From: a virus
Strand: one strand, 5' to 3'
IMG/VR virus record: IMGVR_UViG_3300048580_000372
Coordinates: 1 to 64,000 of that record
Length of the DNA stretch: 64,000 bases
The notes under the pieces were generated by a model that did not search any database, was not told where the DNA came from, and worked only from the letters and a program-made list of their open reading frames with translations. Numbering within the stretch: the first letter of the stretch is position 1; each line of letters begins with the position of its first letter. Shown piece after piece: positions 14,303 through 22,506 of this stretch. The translations under genes and the position numbers were made by a program.

Positions 14303-16411
14303 TTACTGTGTTGTGCCATCCCAATAACTGGTTGTATACTTGAATATACCTGTACCAGGATTCGGCAAATCGCTTGATTTATATTGCAACTTCACAGTAT
14401 TACCAGATGCATCATATTGTACATTAAATAACACACCAGTTCCATATGGATATGGTATCAAGGATGTATCAGGTCCAGTTTCAACGAAATCATCTGTCCA
14501 GTTTGTACCATCTTGATGTCCGGTCGTGATAATCTTCAAAGTGCCCATTCTAAATCTTGTGGCACCAGATGCTGAATCACTTCTCCATACACTATAATCC
14601 AATATAATGCAATTTTGTACACCTGTGTTAAATGATATGGCTGGAACAAAGTCAGTCCAAACACTTCTATTGTTTTGAATGGTTATACCAGCGGAAGTAC
14701 TTAATGCAGCACCAGAACCATTAAATGCAGAACTTGATGATGAATATGCACCATCATAAGCATTAATGATAACATTCAAATCCCCAGCAGTGTGTGTCAC
14801 ACGCAATAATGGTAAATTACCTTCATAACTGAATATGTCGGAAATACTTGTGCAACCACTAACTTTCTTATCAAAGAATATAGCTGGAACATTTGGTGTT
14901 GGTGGTGTTACAGGTGGTAATCCACCAGTTAATGGATTAGCAAATCCAATATTTTCAAAAGTATTGAATGAACTCACATGTCCATAATATATAACATTAC
15001 CATCATCATTTGGTTCACTTCTACTAATATAGATAGCACTGTCTTTGATATTACCAAAACGATTGTGTGTCATTTTGAAATTTTTTGGTCCTTCATTATA
15101 TGCACTTGATGAAGTGTTATAATCTAATGGTGTCAAATTTGAATTCATCGTCAATGGGCTTTGGTTCAAATTAACAGCACGATAAAGAGTATCAAATTTA
15201 CAAGACATTATTATAACTTCATTAACGTTATCTGTGACATTGAATGCATAAGTGGAGTTTTTAAACACACAGCCTGTGAATGAAAAATTTTCAGATCTGG
15301 CAACATTACCTGTTGCATAACTATCAATCAACACCCCAATAGTATCCCTTCTTGGAATATATTTTTCACCATTAGTCAATTTATGGTATTCTGGTGGATC
15401 TGTGGTAATCATATTGGAACGTTGCCAAGAACGGAAATGAGCAGGTTTTCCATTCCATTGTAGTCTAACAGTTGGGTCTAAATTGGATGCACCATTGACA
15501 AAATTATCATAAGCAGTATAGGCTGCATTTGTCCAGTTGGCTTCAAATGAACAATTGGTAACATCAACGTTGGCAGAATAAATCAACTTCAATACCGCGA
15601 AATCTTCTTGTGGAGATTGACGCAACATATCATTTTGTTCAAACCCCAAATAAACAAAGGTAATACCATACAGGGAAAGATTTTCAATTCTAACAGAGGT
15701 AGAAGTGATATTACTAAAAAGAACTTCTAATTCTGGAACATCATAATTGTGCCCAGCAGCTAAAACTTTTTCCCAATCCCATTCATCAACATCAGATATA
15801 CTCATAGCCGGAATGGTTCTTGCGACTGTGTAACAGTTTGGATCAGTCATAAAAATAACTGTCTTGTTGATACCATCACCAATCCATGTTGAATTTGGTG
15901 GAATAATTAATGGGCGGGATATTTTATAAAATCCAGCTGGAAAATATAATGCACGTTTTTCCGGTACACCAGGACGAGTAACATCAACTGCAGCTTTACG
16001 AATAGCAGTTGTATCGTCAACCCCAATGGTAGTCACAGGATCATAATTACCAACAGCACCATATGATTTGATTGAAACACTTTCGTCCAATTTTTCTTGT
16101 AAGAATTGATAATAATCCGAATTACCACGATTAGATAATGGTGTTGGAAATTCTGGGTTTTGGGTATCACGATAGTTATAATTATAACGTGTCAATGCAG
16201 CGACAGGTGTTAACTCAGTCAATACTTCAACGTTGTGTGGATCAGATTTGGTTCTTGGGGCAGAAATGTTGTTGTCATAATTTGGTGAACCAACGAATAA
16301 ACGAGCACTATCTGTGGTGAAACCCATCTCACCTTCTTGAAGAAGAACTTTGTTAATGTTTTCATCTAAACCTCTTCTTAACTTTATTCTACTAATTTGT
16401 GTTACAGCCAT
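14303..16411 (-). CDS. Beta-helix tailspike/fibre protein (pectate-lyase-like)
   Basis: 702 residues. The first 45 (MAVTQISRIKLRRGLDE, GEMGFTTDSARLFVG) are typical of the N-terminal attachment region of phage fibres. Residues 100-190 contain the pectate-lyase-3-like start of a right-handed beta helix (VDDTTAIRKA, YFPAGFYKISRPLIIPPNSTWIGDG). The middle carries helix rungs rich in Asn and small residues, and the C-terminal third a separate beta-sandwich-like domain (SVWRSDSASGATRFRMGTL). It probably binds or degrades a surface polysaccharide. Late promoter 30 bases upstream. Confidence 0.85.
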   Translation of the reverse strand: MAVTQISRIKLRRGLDENINKVLLQEGEMGFTTDSARLFVGSPNYDNNISAPRTKSDPHNVEVLTELTPVAALTRYNYNYRDTQNPEFPTPLSNRGNSDYYQFLQEKLDESVSIKSYGAVGNYDPVTTIGVDDTTAIRKAAVDVTRPGVPEKRALYFPAGFYKISRPLIIPPNSTWIGDGINKTVIFMTDPNCYTVARTIPAMSISDVDEWDWEKVLAAGHNYDVPELEVLFSNITSTSVRIENLSLYGITFVYLGFEQNDMLRQSPQEDFAVLKLIYSANVDVTNCSFEANWTNAAYTAYDNFVNGASNLDPTVRLQWNGKPAHFRSWQRSNMITTDPPEYHKLTNGEKYIPRRDTIGVLIDSYATGNVARSENFSFTGCVFKNSTYAFNVTDNVNEVIIMSCKFDTLYRAVNLNQSPLTMNSNLTPLDYNTSSSAYNEGPKNFKMTHNRFGNIKDSAIYISRSEPNDDGNVIYYGHVSSFNTFENIGFANPLTGGLPPVTPPTPNVPAIFFDKKVSGCTSISDIFSYEGNLPLLRVTHTAGDLNVIINAYDGAYSSSSSAFNGSGAALSTSAGITIQNNRSVWTDFVPAISFNTGVQNCIILDYSVWRSDSASGATRFRMGTLKIITTGHQDGTNWTDDFVETGPDTSLIPYPYGTGVLFNVQYDASGNTVKLQYKSSDLPNPGTGIFKYTTSYWDGTTQ

Positions 16412-16441
16412 GAAAAAACTCCATTATGAAATATATAATGT

Positions 16442-16449
16442 TATTTATC
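16442..16449 (-). promoter_or_regulatory. Late promoter GATAAATA
   Basis: 30 bases before the tailspike ATG at 16411. Confidence 0.75.
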
Positions 16450-16508
16450 TTTTTTATAGATTTTTTGATTATTAAATGATACAGTGGAAAATAAAAAAGG
16501 AGGAAAAC

Positions 16509-16691
16509 ATGGAAATTTCTAAACTCATACAACAATTAACCACAATTAAAGAAATGTATGGCGATCTTCCAATTGGGGATGGCGAAGAACAATCTGCAGT
16601 TAACATCAGGATAGTTGGTAGATCAGGACGAGATGTTGGATTTGGTGATTTTTCAGAAAAACCAGAAATGGTCTATTTAAAAATTTGGTAA
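16509..16691 (+). CDS. Small acidic protein of unknown function
   Basis: 60 residues from the ATG at 16509, which follows AAAGGAGGAAAAC; an earlier in-frame ATG at 16476 lacks a ribosome binding site. It opens with a helix (ISKLIQQLTTIKEMYGDLPI) resembling small phage proteins that bind other proteins, then a Gly-rich beta part. First gene of a plus-strand operon running to 18404. Confidence 0.55.
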   Translation: MEISKLIQQLTTIKEMYGDLPIGDGEEQSAVNIRIVGRSGRDVGFGDFSEKPEMVYLKIW

Positions 16692-16692
16692 A

Positions 16693-16716
16693 ATAAACGG
16701 TATTATAAACGGTATT
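16693..16716 (+). repeat. Tandem 12-base repeat before gene 16731
   Basis: Two perfect copies of ATAAACGGTATT lie end to end directly upstream of the ribosome binding site AAGGGGATTAAT. Possible protein-binding site. Confidence 0.6.
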
Positions 16717-16730
16717 ATAAGGGGATTAAT

Positions 16731-16973
16731 ATGGCAACTAAACTACAAATAGTAAAAGAACAATTGGCTGAAATGAAAGTATCAGAGGAAAGCCTACGAG
16801 ATAAAATCCCAATGTTGAAAACATTATGGGAAAATATGCAGGCAATGAAACGTGAAATGAACGAAGCCAAACTCAAAGCATTGGCAGAAATTGAAGGTCC
16901 ATATTTGGAAACTTTAACAGAAGCAGAAAATAAATATGCATTCTATATGCAATTAACCAGAACTAAAGTATAA
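16731..16973 (+). CDS. Small coiled-coil protein
   Basis: 80 residues. The ATG at 16731 follows AAGGGG. The whole sequence is a heptad-like amphipathic helix rich in Lys, Glu, Met and Leu (LKTLWENMQAMKREMNEAK). It probably forms a dimer and may act as an adaptor or scaffold. It lies ten bases before the next gene in the same operon. Confidence 0.6.
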   Translation: MATKLQIVKEQLAEMKVSEESLRDKIPMLKTLWENMQAMKREMNEAKLKALAEIEGPYLETLTEAENKYAFYMQLTRTKV

Positions 16974-16983
16974 GGAAACCATC

Positions 16984-18180
16984 ATGGCATTAAAAATATT
17001 CGATGAAGCATATATAGGATTACAAAAACGCCAAAAAAGCGTCAATGAAACAAAGGATTTATTACCACTTGGATTTATGGTCCCAAATGGTACAGATTCA
17101 GGTGCATTAAAAAGAAAAGCAACTGTTGATGATTGGGCGAATAGTAATTATTATGGGCAAAAAAATAATACCATCGAACCAATCATAATTCCAAATCTTC
17201 CAACATATGGTTTCAAATTTCATGGTGGAATTAGAACAAGTAGCCAAGGTGGGGAGACCCATTTTAGACTTGAAGACCCAAGAGGGTTTGAATTGGAAAT
17301 TAAAGCATCCAATGTTGCCTTTTTATTAACATTCACAACCTTTCATAATGGTGAAATTTTAGAAGAATGTGTGTGGATGCGTGATGGTTCATCAAATTGG
17401 TTAATCCCAATAAAGTCAGATGAATATAAAGAAGCATTAGCAATGCATTCTAAATTAACCACTGACAAAATATCATTCAAAGATGTTAAACCAGGATTTA
17501 AAGTAACACTTCACAATGGATTAATGGGGACATATTTGGGTTCACACTATCCAGTAACAAATAGTTCAAGATATTATGATGATAAAGAATTTATTAAATT
17601 TCCAGATAAAAAGCATTTTTTCTTATGTATGGAAAAAATTGATGGCATTGATAGAGAAGGGAAAACTCCCATAATTAGAACAGTAAGTTCACCAAAAGTA
17701 ATATCAATTGACGAACGCATTGAAAATTCAATACAAGATTGTGAAAATATTATCAACGAACATATTTACAACGATGGATATTTTGGTGGGGCAAAAATTG
17801 ATGGATATGGATGTTATGAATATACCAATGACATTATTTTTGTTTCAAATTCAAAAATATCATTCCAAGATATAAAGATGGATATTAGGACACTTAGCGA
17901 ATTCAAATCAACTAAAACACAACGATTAACTCGCTTATTATCATCTGGTAATGACACCTATTGGCAAAATGGTTCAAACATATTATTGATTGATAGAAAT
18001 AAATTATTAAAAAATGAATTATACACTTTAAATAAATTTAGCAATGAATCATATTATAAGAACAATTCTTATCGATATACTGGTGTTCAATATCTTGATA
18101 CATTTGATTTTGATAAACGTTGTTTGGTTATTAATATTAAATTGAAAAGTGGGAATGAATTAAAGGATCGCTTGATATGA
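16984..18180 (+). CDS. Unknown 398-residue protein
   Basis: The ATG at 16984 follows AAGGAAACC. The sequence is beta-rich: residues 70-210 hold many alternating strands with WMRDGSSNWLIPI and KVTLHNGLMGTYLGSHYP, the latter like a small SH3-type barrel; a second domain follows with GGAKIDGYGCYEYTNDIIFV and a YRYTGVQYLDTF end. It sits in a plus-strand operon away from the late virion blocks, so it may be an early or middle gene. No family is recognised. Confidence 0.6.
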   Translation: MALKIFDEAYIGLQKRQKSVNETKDLLPLGFMVPNGTDSGALKRKATVDDWANSNYYGQKNNTIEPIIIPNLPTYGFKFHGGIRTSSQGGETHFRLEDPRGFELEIKASNVAFLLTFTTFHNGEILEECVWMRDGSSNWLIPIKSDEYKEALAMHSKLTTDKISFKDVKPGFKVTLHNGLMGTYLGSHYPVTNSSRYYDDKEFIKFPDKKHFFLCMEKIDGIDREGKTPIIRTVSSPKVISIDERIENSIQDCENIINEHIYNDGYFGGAKIDGYGCYEYTNDIIFVSNSKISFQDIKMDIRTLSEFKSTKTQRLTRLLSSGNDTYWQNGSNILLIDRNKLLKNELYTLNKFSNESYYKNNSYRYTGVQYLDTFDFDKRCLVINIKLKSGNELKDRLI

Positions 18181-18404
18181 TAAAAGTAATGGTCTATATG
18201 GTGATTAGTATATTTGGTGAAAAAGCTATCACTATAGGACCATTACCATATGATATGGAAACTTGCCAAGAAAATATCCATATGGCTTACAAACCATTTG
18301 ACGACGATTGGAAAGCTGGTAAAAAATTTATCGTCCAAGGTCGAGAAATTAAAAGAAAAGATATATCGGTTAAATGCATTGAAAAGAAAGAAGCTATAAT
18401 ATAG
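18177..18404 (+). CDS. Small protein translationally coupled to 16984-18180
   Basis: 75 residues. Its ATG overlaps the previous TGA (ATGA). The N terminus is hydrophobic (VMVYMVISIFG) and could be a membrane or signal segment; the rest is basic with two Cys (METCQEN and SVKCIEKK) that could pair outside the cytoplasm. Function unknown. Confidence 0.55.
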   Translation: MIKVMVYMVISIFGEKAITIGPLPYDMETCQENIHMAYKPFDDDWKAGKKFIVQGREIKRKDISVKCIEKKEAII

Positions 18405-18414
18405 CTTCTTAATT

Positions 18415-19941
18415 TCAAGGATTTGGTGTGTCTGTTGAACTATTTGCAGATGTGATGTTATTCAAGCTCCAATTTTTAGAATTCCATACACCAAGGTCTG
18501 CACTATCTTGTCCAAGATTATTAGCATTTTTAAATTCTAAATATGAACCATTTGGTCCAAGCGGTCCAACATATTTTTTTGGTTTCCAAATACCACCAAT
18601 ATCAATACCAAAATCATTAACTGTGACTGTTTGATTATCTATAATATAACATTCAGCCAAGTATCCACCAAAATATGACCCCCAATATTGTTGTCTACCC
18701 CAATAATGAATTCTTGTTTGGTTTATATTTCCAACATCCATACCTTGAGTTGATGGGAATACTTGATAAGCCCAAGAAGTATTTCTTACACCATCAATAT
18801 ATAATTTAGCACGGTCGGTTTGTATAGATTCATTAGTATTAACAATTAAACATATATGATACCATTTATTTAAATCTGTGTATGTCGACGTTGTGTGTAT
18901 GTTAATTGGAGCGGTACCAGATCTATAAAACGTTATATTTATTTGATTAGCACTATTAAATAAAATAGTATCATCATAATCAGTTGGATCTCCGTCAACC
19001 GAAAGCATAGCTTGATTAGTACCATTATTAGCTTTTTTAACCCAAAACGAAACTGCATAATTTATATTACTTCCATTTGATGGTGGGGTTCTTTCTAACC
19101 AAGCTGTTTGTGATGGATAATATAAACGCAATGAATTAGTTACAGTATAAGAAGTAGCCATAATTGTAATAGAAAATGATCTATCTGCAATTCCAAAATT
19201 ACTATCAGTTGCTTGAACTGTAAAATTACTTGTAGTAGTTGAACTAACAGTGGTTGCAGTACCAGTTATAACACCCAAACTACTCATTGATAACCCGGTA
19301 GGTAACGAACCAGAAATCACAGAATATGTTATTGGATCACTATTTGGATCAGTAGCAGATAAACTATAATTAAAACTACTATTCATATTAATACTACCAA
19401 GCGATCCTGCTGCTGTACTCCATACAGGGGGTTCATTAGTTGAATTATTTACAGTTATAGTGAATGATTGTTGTGTATTTTGAGCACTATTGCTCACATT
19501 TATTATAAATGCAAAAACTGTATTAACTGTCACCTGTGGTGTTGTACCAGATATAACACCTGTTGAACTATTTAAAGTCAATCCACTTGGTAATGCACCA
19601 GATGTAACTGTATATGTTAATGTTAACCCATTTGGGTCAACAGCCAATATATTAGCAGAAAAAGCAACTTGTTCATTCACTATCGCTATATTTCCAGATT
19701 GTGTAACCCATATTGGATCTGTGAAACCAGACCACATACCATCACCTCTAAAGAATGAAGATGATGATTGGGTACCAGTTGTGGTAATCATCGGAAGATC
19801 AATCTTTGTCAACGACGACGCTGGGGCTGTAGTGACAGTTCCATCAGGTGTTGCCCATACACCATCACCACGCAAATAAGTTGTGCTATCTGGAGTACCA
19901 GTAGCCTTTAACATGTTAGTTGAAATTTTAGTTAATGCCAT
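18415..19941 (-). CDS. Tail fibre/adhesin with Ig-like and LamG-like domains
   Basis: 508 residues from the ATG at 19941 (AGAGG upstream). Residues 1-75 are a fibre attachment region with two STTYLRGDGVW / SSSFFRGDGMW repeats. Residues 75-250 hold two putative Ig (He_PIG/cadherin-like) domains with the signature LPSGLTLNSSTGVISGTT and LPTGLSMSSLGVITGTA. Residues 265-500 look like a LamG/concanavalin-type lectin domain (YAVSFWVKKA, WYHICLIVN, KLYIDGV, YLAECYIID), which would bind a surface glycan. It is a plausible receptor-binding protein with its own late promoter. Confidence 0.85.
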   Translation of the reverse strand: MALTKISTNMLKATGTPDSTTYLRGDGVWATPDGTVTTAPASSLTKIDLPMITTTGTQSSSSFFRGDGMWSGFTDPIWVTQSGNIAIVNEQVAFSANILAVDPNGLTLTYTVTSGALPSGLTLNSSTGVISGTTPQVTVNTVFAFIINVSNSAQNTQQSFTITVNNSTNEPPVWSTAAGSLGSINMNSSFNYSLSATDPNSDPITYSVISGSLPTGLSMSSLGVITGTATTVSSTTTSNFTVQATDSNFGIADRSFSITIMATSYTVTNSLRLYYPSQTAWLERTPPSNGSNINYAVSFWVKKANNGTNQAMLSVDGDPTDYDDTILFNSANQINITFYRSGTAPINIHTTSTYTDLNKWYHICLIVNTNESIQTDRAKLYIDGVRNTSWAYQVFPSTQGMDVGNINQTRIHYWGRQQYWGSYFGGYLAECYIIDNQTVTVNDFGIDIGGIWKPKKYVGPLGPNGSYLEFKNANNLGQDSADLGVWNSKNWSLNNITSANSSTDTPNP

Positions 19942-19969
19942 AATCAATCCTCTTTTAAAAGTATAATGT

Positions 19970-19977
19970 TATTTATA
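19970..19977 (-). promoter_or_regulatory. Late promoter TATAAATA
   Basis: 28 bases before the fibre ATG at 19941. Confidence 0.75.
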
Positions 19978-19999
19978 CTTTTTAGAGGATTTTTAGGTA

Positions 20000-20719
20000 T
20001 TATCTACCAATCATTTTGTAATATTGTTCTACCCGATTGAACCATTCATTAACATAAAAATCAAAACGTTCTCCCTCAATAACATATTCAGCATATTCTG
20101 CTTCCTTGCCTGTAGTTGGGTCTGGTCGAGTTGCCATCATAATAACAGCACACCGAATATTAGTCCCAAACATCCTATTATGGGTATAACCATAACATGC
20201 TGTTTGTAGATAATAATCCTGAACATATTCTTCTTTTTTGATTTTCTTGGATGTTTTATAATCAATGATTGCAGGTTTTCCCTTCCAAACTCCTGCTGCA
20301 TCAAAGCTCCCAGCCCAAAGCGAGGGTTCAAACACAGACACTTCTTGTGCCCATACTTCATCAACATTACAAAGCCCATTATTAATAATTTGATCAGCCA
20401 TTTGTTCAGCCATTACACGAACAACATTATTCCCAGTTGGTCGTTCAATACCCAATGCATAATTTTCCAAATGGGTATGCATTAGTTTTCCCAACCCGGT
20501 GGCTTCCTTGGACTCTTGATTGGCTTTGGCATCCCCAACACGATTGCGCCATGCTATTAGGGCGGTCTTGTCTGCTGTATCCCCTAAAATGGTGGTGACT
20601 GATGACATTCCAGAATGACAAGTGCCATCTGCCCCAACATAATTATAATGACGCTTCCCTGTGACTTTATCTGTGACTTGTTCTAATTTTGGATAGGTGA
20701 ATTGTGGGTTTAATTTCAT
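20000..20719 (-). CDS. RecB/Cas4-type PD-(D/E)XK exonuclease
   Basis: 239 residues. GLGKLMHTHLEN (residues 76-87) supplies the conserved His and Glu of the RecB-like family, and SFDAAGVWKGKPAIIDYKTSKK (138-159) the core D140, D153 and K155 (D-x-K). QDYYLQTACYGY matches the downstream motif with Gln and Tyr. Such enzymes degrade DNA ends and act in phage recombination or host DNA breakdown. No Fe-S Cys cluster is visible. The ATG follows ATGAGGAAACAATAA. Confidence 0.8.
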   Translation of the reverse strand: MKLNPQFTYPKLEQVTDKVTGKRHYNYVGADGTCHSGMSSVTTILGDTADKTALIAWRNRVGDAKANQESKEATGLGKLMHTHLENYALGIERPTGNNVVRVMAEQMADQIINNGLCNVDEVWAQEVSVFEPSLWAGSFDAAGVWKGKPAIIDYKTSKKIKKEEYVQDYYLQTACYGYTHNRMFGTNIRCAVIMMATRPDPTTGKEAEYAEYVIEGERFDFYVNEWFNRVEQYYKMIGR

Positions 20720-20865
20720 TTATTGTTTCCTCATTAAAGTTTAAACCAGTATACAATTAGTTTAAACAATAATGCAATTTATTCTTTTTAAATTTTTAAT
20801 CATAACTACACCTATAGTTGCAAGTATAAAATCTTACAACTTTCATTACCATTTTAAAATGGTTT

Positions 20866-21063
20866 TCAAGCTGGTTCCATTTCTGAAAAAAATTCATCTA
20901 AAGTCTTCGCCCAAATGTGCCCATTTGAACCTTGATAGATAACAGTCAATGGTAATAAATTAAAATCGTTGGAATATTCATTGGCTATTTGAATAACCTT
21001 ATATTCAACGTTTTCATGGTGCAACCAAGTTGAACCAATATCTGGAATTTGTATAATGCTCAT
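20866..21063 (-). CDS. DUF1653-like small protein
   Basis: 65 residues. The ATG at 21063 follows AGGGAGGATATTGAT. The pattern GSTWLHHENVEYKVIQIAN...TVIYQGSNGHIWAKTLDEFF matches the small beta-barrel DUF1653 family (tight RHYKG...Y..dG..W.RP...F pattern), whose role is unknown. It has its own promoter with a surrounding inverted repeat, so it is an independently regulated early gene. Confidence 0.6.
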   Translation of the reverse strand: MSIIQIPDIGSTWLHHENVEYKVIQIANEYSNDFNLLPLTVIYQGSNGHIWAKTLDEFFSEMEPA

Positions 21064-21069
21064 ATCAAT

Positions 21070-21105
21070 ATCCTCCCTAATATATTTAATACCATTAGGG
21101 AGGAT
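21070..21105. promoter_or_regulatory. Perfect 12-base inverted repeat around a -10 box
   Basis: ATCCTCCCTAAT (21070-21081) and ATTAGGGAGGAT (21094-21105) flank the -10 of the 20866-21063 gene. One arm contains that gene's Shine-Dalgarno. It may be an operator. Confidence 0.5.
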
Positions 21106-21113
21106 AATGTCAA
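21086..21113 (-). promoter_or_regulatory. Sigma70-type promoter of the DUF1653-like gene
   Basis: TTGACA (21113-21108), a 16-base spacer with TGG before the -10, and TATTAA (21091-21086). Confidence 0.6.
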
Positions 21114-21114
21114 A

Positions 21115-21408
21115 TTAATTTTTCACAGTTACGTTAAAAACCAACTTTTCATCAACGTGCTGCATATTAGTCAAACGATTATCAACCTCCATCAAGGTAT
21201 CAAATTCACCCAAAATGGCTTCCTTACGCTCGGTGGCGACAAAGGCAACCATCTTGCCATTCTTATTGGTGAAATCAATCGGAATGACAATGGTTTCATT
21301 CTCTACCGAAAAGGCATCCAAAATCCAACGAGGGACATTGGTGGGGTCGGTGATGACAACACGAAAACCTTCGGCATCATGATAAATCTTCGCAGGGAAT
21401 ACAGACAT
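21115..21408 (-). CDS. Early protein of unknown function
   Basis: 97 residues. The ATG at 21408 follows ACGGAGTAGCGATT. It is a compact alpha/beta protein (FPAKIYHDAEGFRVVITDPTNVPRWI at the start) with richer GC and Glu/Asp content than the late genes. It has its own consensus early promoter. No family is recognised. Confidence 0.6.
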   Translation of the reverse strand: MSVFPAKIYHDAEGFRVVITDPTNVPRWILDAFSVENETIVIPIDFTNKNGKMVAFVATERKEAILGEFDTLMEVDNRLTNMQHVDEKLVFNVTVKN

Positions 21409-21435
21409 AATCGCTACTCCGTTCTATTGAAACCC

Positions 21436-21463
21436 AGTATAGCAGAAATAATGGGAATGTCAA
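21436..21463 (-). promoter_or_regulatory. Early promoter, family member
   Basis: TTGACA (21463-21458), 16-base spacer, TATACT (21441-21436). The surrounding sequence of about 40 bases is repeated almost exactly at 21896-21937. Confidence 0.8.
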
Positions 21464-21466
21464 GCG

Positions 21467-21865
21467 TTAATTTTCAGTGTTGATAATAACCCATGCATCG
21501 TTCTTGTATAACCCAACAATGTTACGCCCATCTCCAACATTGATTTCAAACACACCTGAACGAACACCAAACCGACGATTGGTAGTAATGCGGGTGAAAT
21601 AGGCAACAATAGCATCAACATCATCATAATCACGAAGGTCACCATGAACAGTCACAGTATACGCAGCCATGCAGTTATCCATCGGATTGGTCCAAACTTC
21701 AACATTGACACTCCCCTCAGAACCTGTGGGACGGTCGCAACGTTCCCAAGCATCATCTTCATCATCCCAACCAACACCAACGCCAACATCAGGTGCCTGA
21801 CCACCAGTATTGCAGCGAATATCATCCAGACGAATAGAACCATTAACATGAGTCCAAATAGACAT
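21467..21865 (-). CDS. Early acidic protein of unknown function
   Basis: 132 residues. The ATG at 21865 follows GGAGAATTAAA. Strongly acidic with an Asp-rich segment (GWDDEDDAWERCDRP) and a beta-rich second half (VNVEVWTNP, YTVTVHGDLRDYDDVDAIVAYF). Acidic early phage proteins often mimic DNA or bind host enzymes; that is only a possibility here. Own early promoter. Confidence 0.6.
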   Translation of the reverse strand: MSIWTHVNGSIRLDDIRCNTGGQAPDVGVGVGWDDEDDAWERCDRPTGSEGSVNVEVWTNPMDNCMAAYTVTVHGDLRDYDDVDAIVAYFTRITTNRRFGVRSGVFEINVGDGRNIVGLYKNDAWVIINTEN

Positions 21866-21897
21866 TTTAATTCTCCATCATTTGATTAACTTTGTCC

Positions 21898-21925
21898 AGT
21901 ATAGCAGAAATAATGGGAATGTCAA
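21898..21925 (-). promoter_or_regulatory. Early promoter, family member
   Basis: TTGACA (21925-21920), 16-base spacer, TATACT (21903-21898). The -35 overlaps the stop codon of the upstream gene. Confidence 0.8.
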
Positions 21926-22134
21926 GCGTTAATTTTCACACTGGAAAAAATCCCAAAGCGAACAAAGTTGTAAACACGATTGGAACGACGAACCCAGAAT
22001 TCCTGAACATCATCACGAGTATGAAATGCCCTACCCAAACACACCCAACCATATTTGTAAAAACGATGGGCACGAATGATGTTGCGAATGAAACGAGGGA
22101 ACATCTTCGAAACAGGCTTGGTAATCATTTTCAT
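21922..22134 (-). CDS. Small basic early protein
   Basis: 70 residues. The ATG at 22134 follows AGGGAGTA; a second in-frame ATG at 22128 is equally possible. Very rich in Arg, Phe and Tyr (RFIRNIIRAHRFYKYGWVCLGRAFHTRDD), with a net positive charge suited to nucleic acid or RNA polymerase binding. Own early promoter. No family is recognised. Confidence 0.55.
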   Translation of the reverse strand: MKMITKPVSKMFPRFIRNIIRAHRFYKYGWVCLGRAFHTRDDVQEFWVRRSNRVYNFVRFGIFSSVKINA

Positions 22135-22155
22135 TACTCCCTAAATTATCCTTAT

Positions 22156-22183
22156 AGTATAACAGATTCTTTGAAAATGTCAA
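22156..22183 (-). promoter_or_regulatory. Early promoter, family member
   Basis: TTGACA (22183-22178), 16-base spacer ending CTGT, TATACT (22161-22156). It is back to back with a plus-strand promoter at 22197. Confidence 0.8.
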
Positions 22184-22196
22184 GGGGAAAAATTAA

Positions 22197-22225
22197 TTGT
22201 CAAACCAAAATCCTCATGCTATATT
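22197..22225 (+). promoter_or_regulatory. Divergent sigma70-type promoter
   Basis: TTGTCA, 17-base spacer with TGC before the -10, and TATATT. It ends 29 bases before the ATG at 22255. Confidence 0.7.
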
Positions 22226-22254
22226 GAGGGATAATTTGAAAAAGGAGAACCATT

Positions 22255-22506
22255 ATGACAATTTCCAGAGACGAACTAATAGACTTACTTAAAGAAAAAG
22301 TGCTCATCGTTACATTTAAAAAAGTGGATGGTGATGAACGAATTATGACTTGCACTTTAAAAAAAGATGTTCTTCCATTGTATGAAGCCAAAGAAGATGC
22401 CAAACCAAGAAAACCAAATCTTGAAGTCGTTCATGTGTGGGACATTAATAAATCATCTTGGCGTTCATTCAGGTATGATTCAATTATTAATATTGAAAAT
22501 ACCTAA
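22255..22506 (+). CDS. Small SH3-like protein (DUF2693-like)
   Basis: 83 residues. The ATG at 22255 follows AAAAAGGAGAACCATT. The pattern LKEKVLIVTFKKVDGDERIMTCTLKKDVLP, then VHVWDINKSSWRSFRYDSI, matches small beta-barrel proteins common in T4-type phages, which I associate with DUF2693 from memory. The WRSFR element near the end is the clearest marker. Expressed early from the divergent promoter. Function unknown. Confidence 0.6.
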   Translation: MTISRDELIDLLKEKVLIVTFKKVDGDERIMTCTLKKDVLPLYEAKEDAKPRKPNLEVVHVWDINKSSWRSFRYDSIINIENT

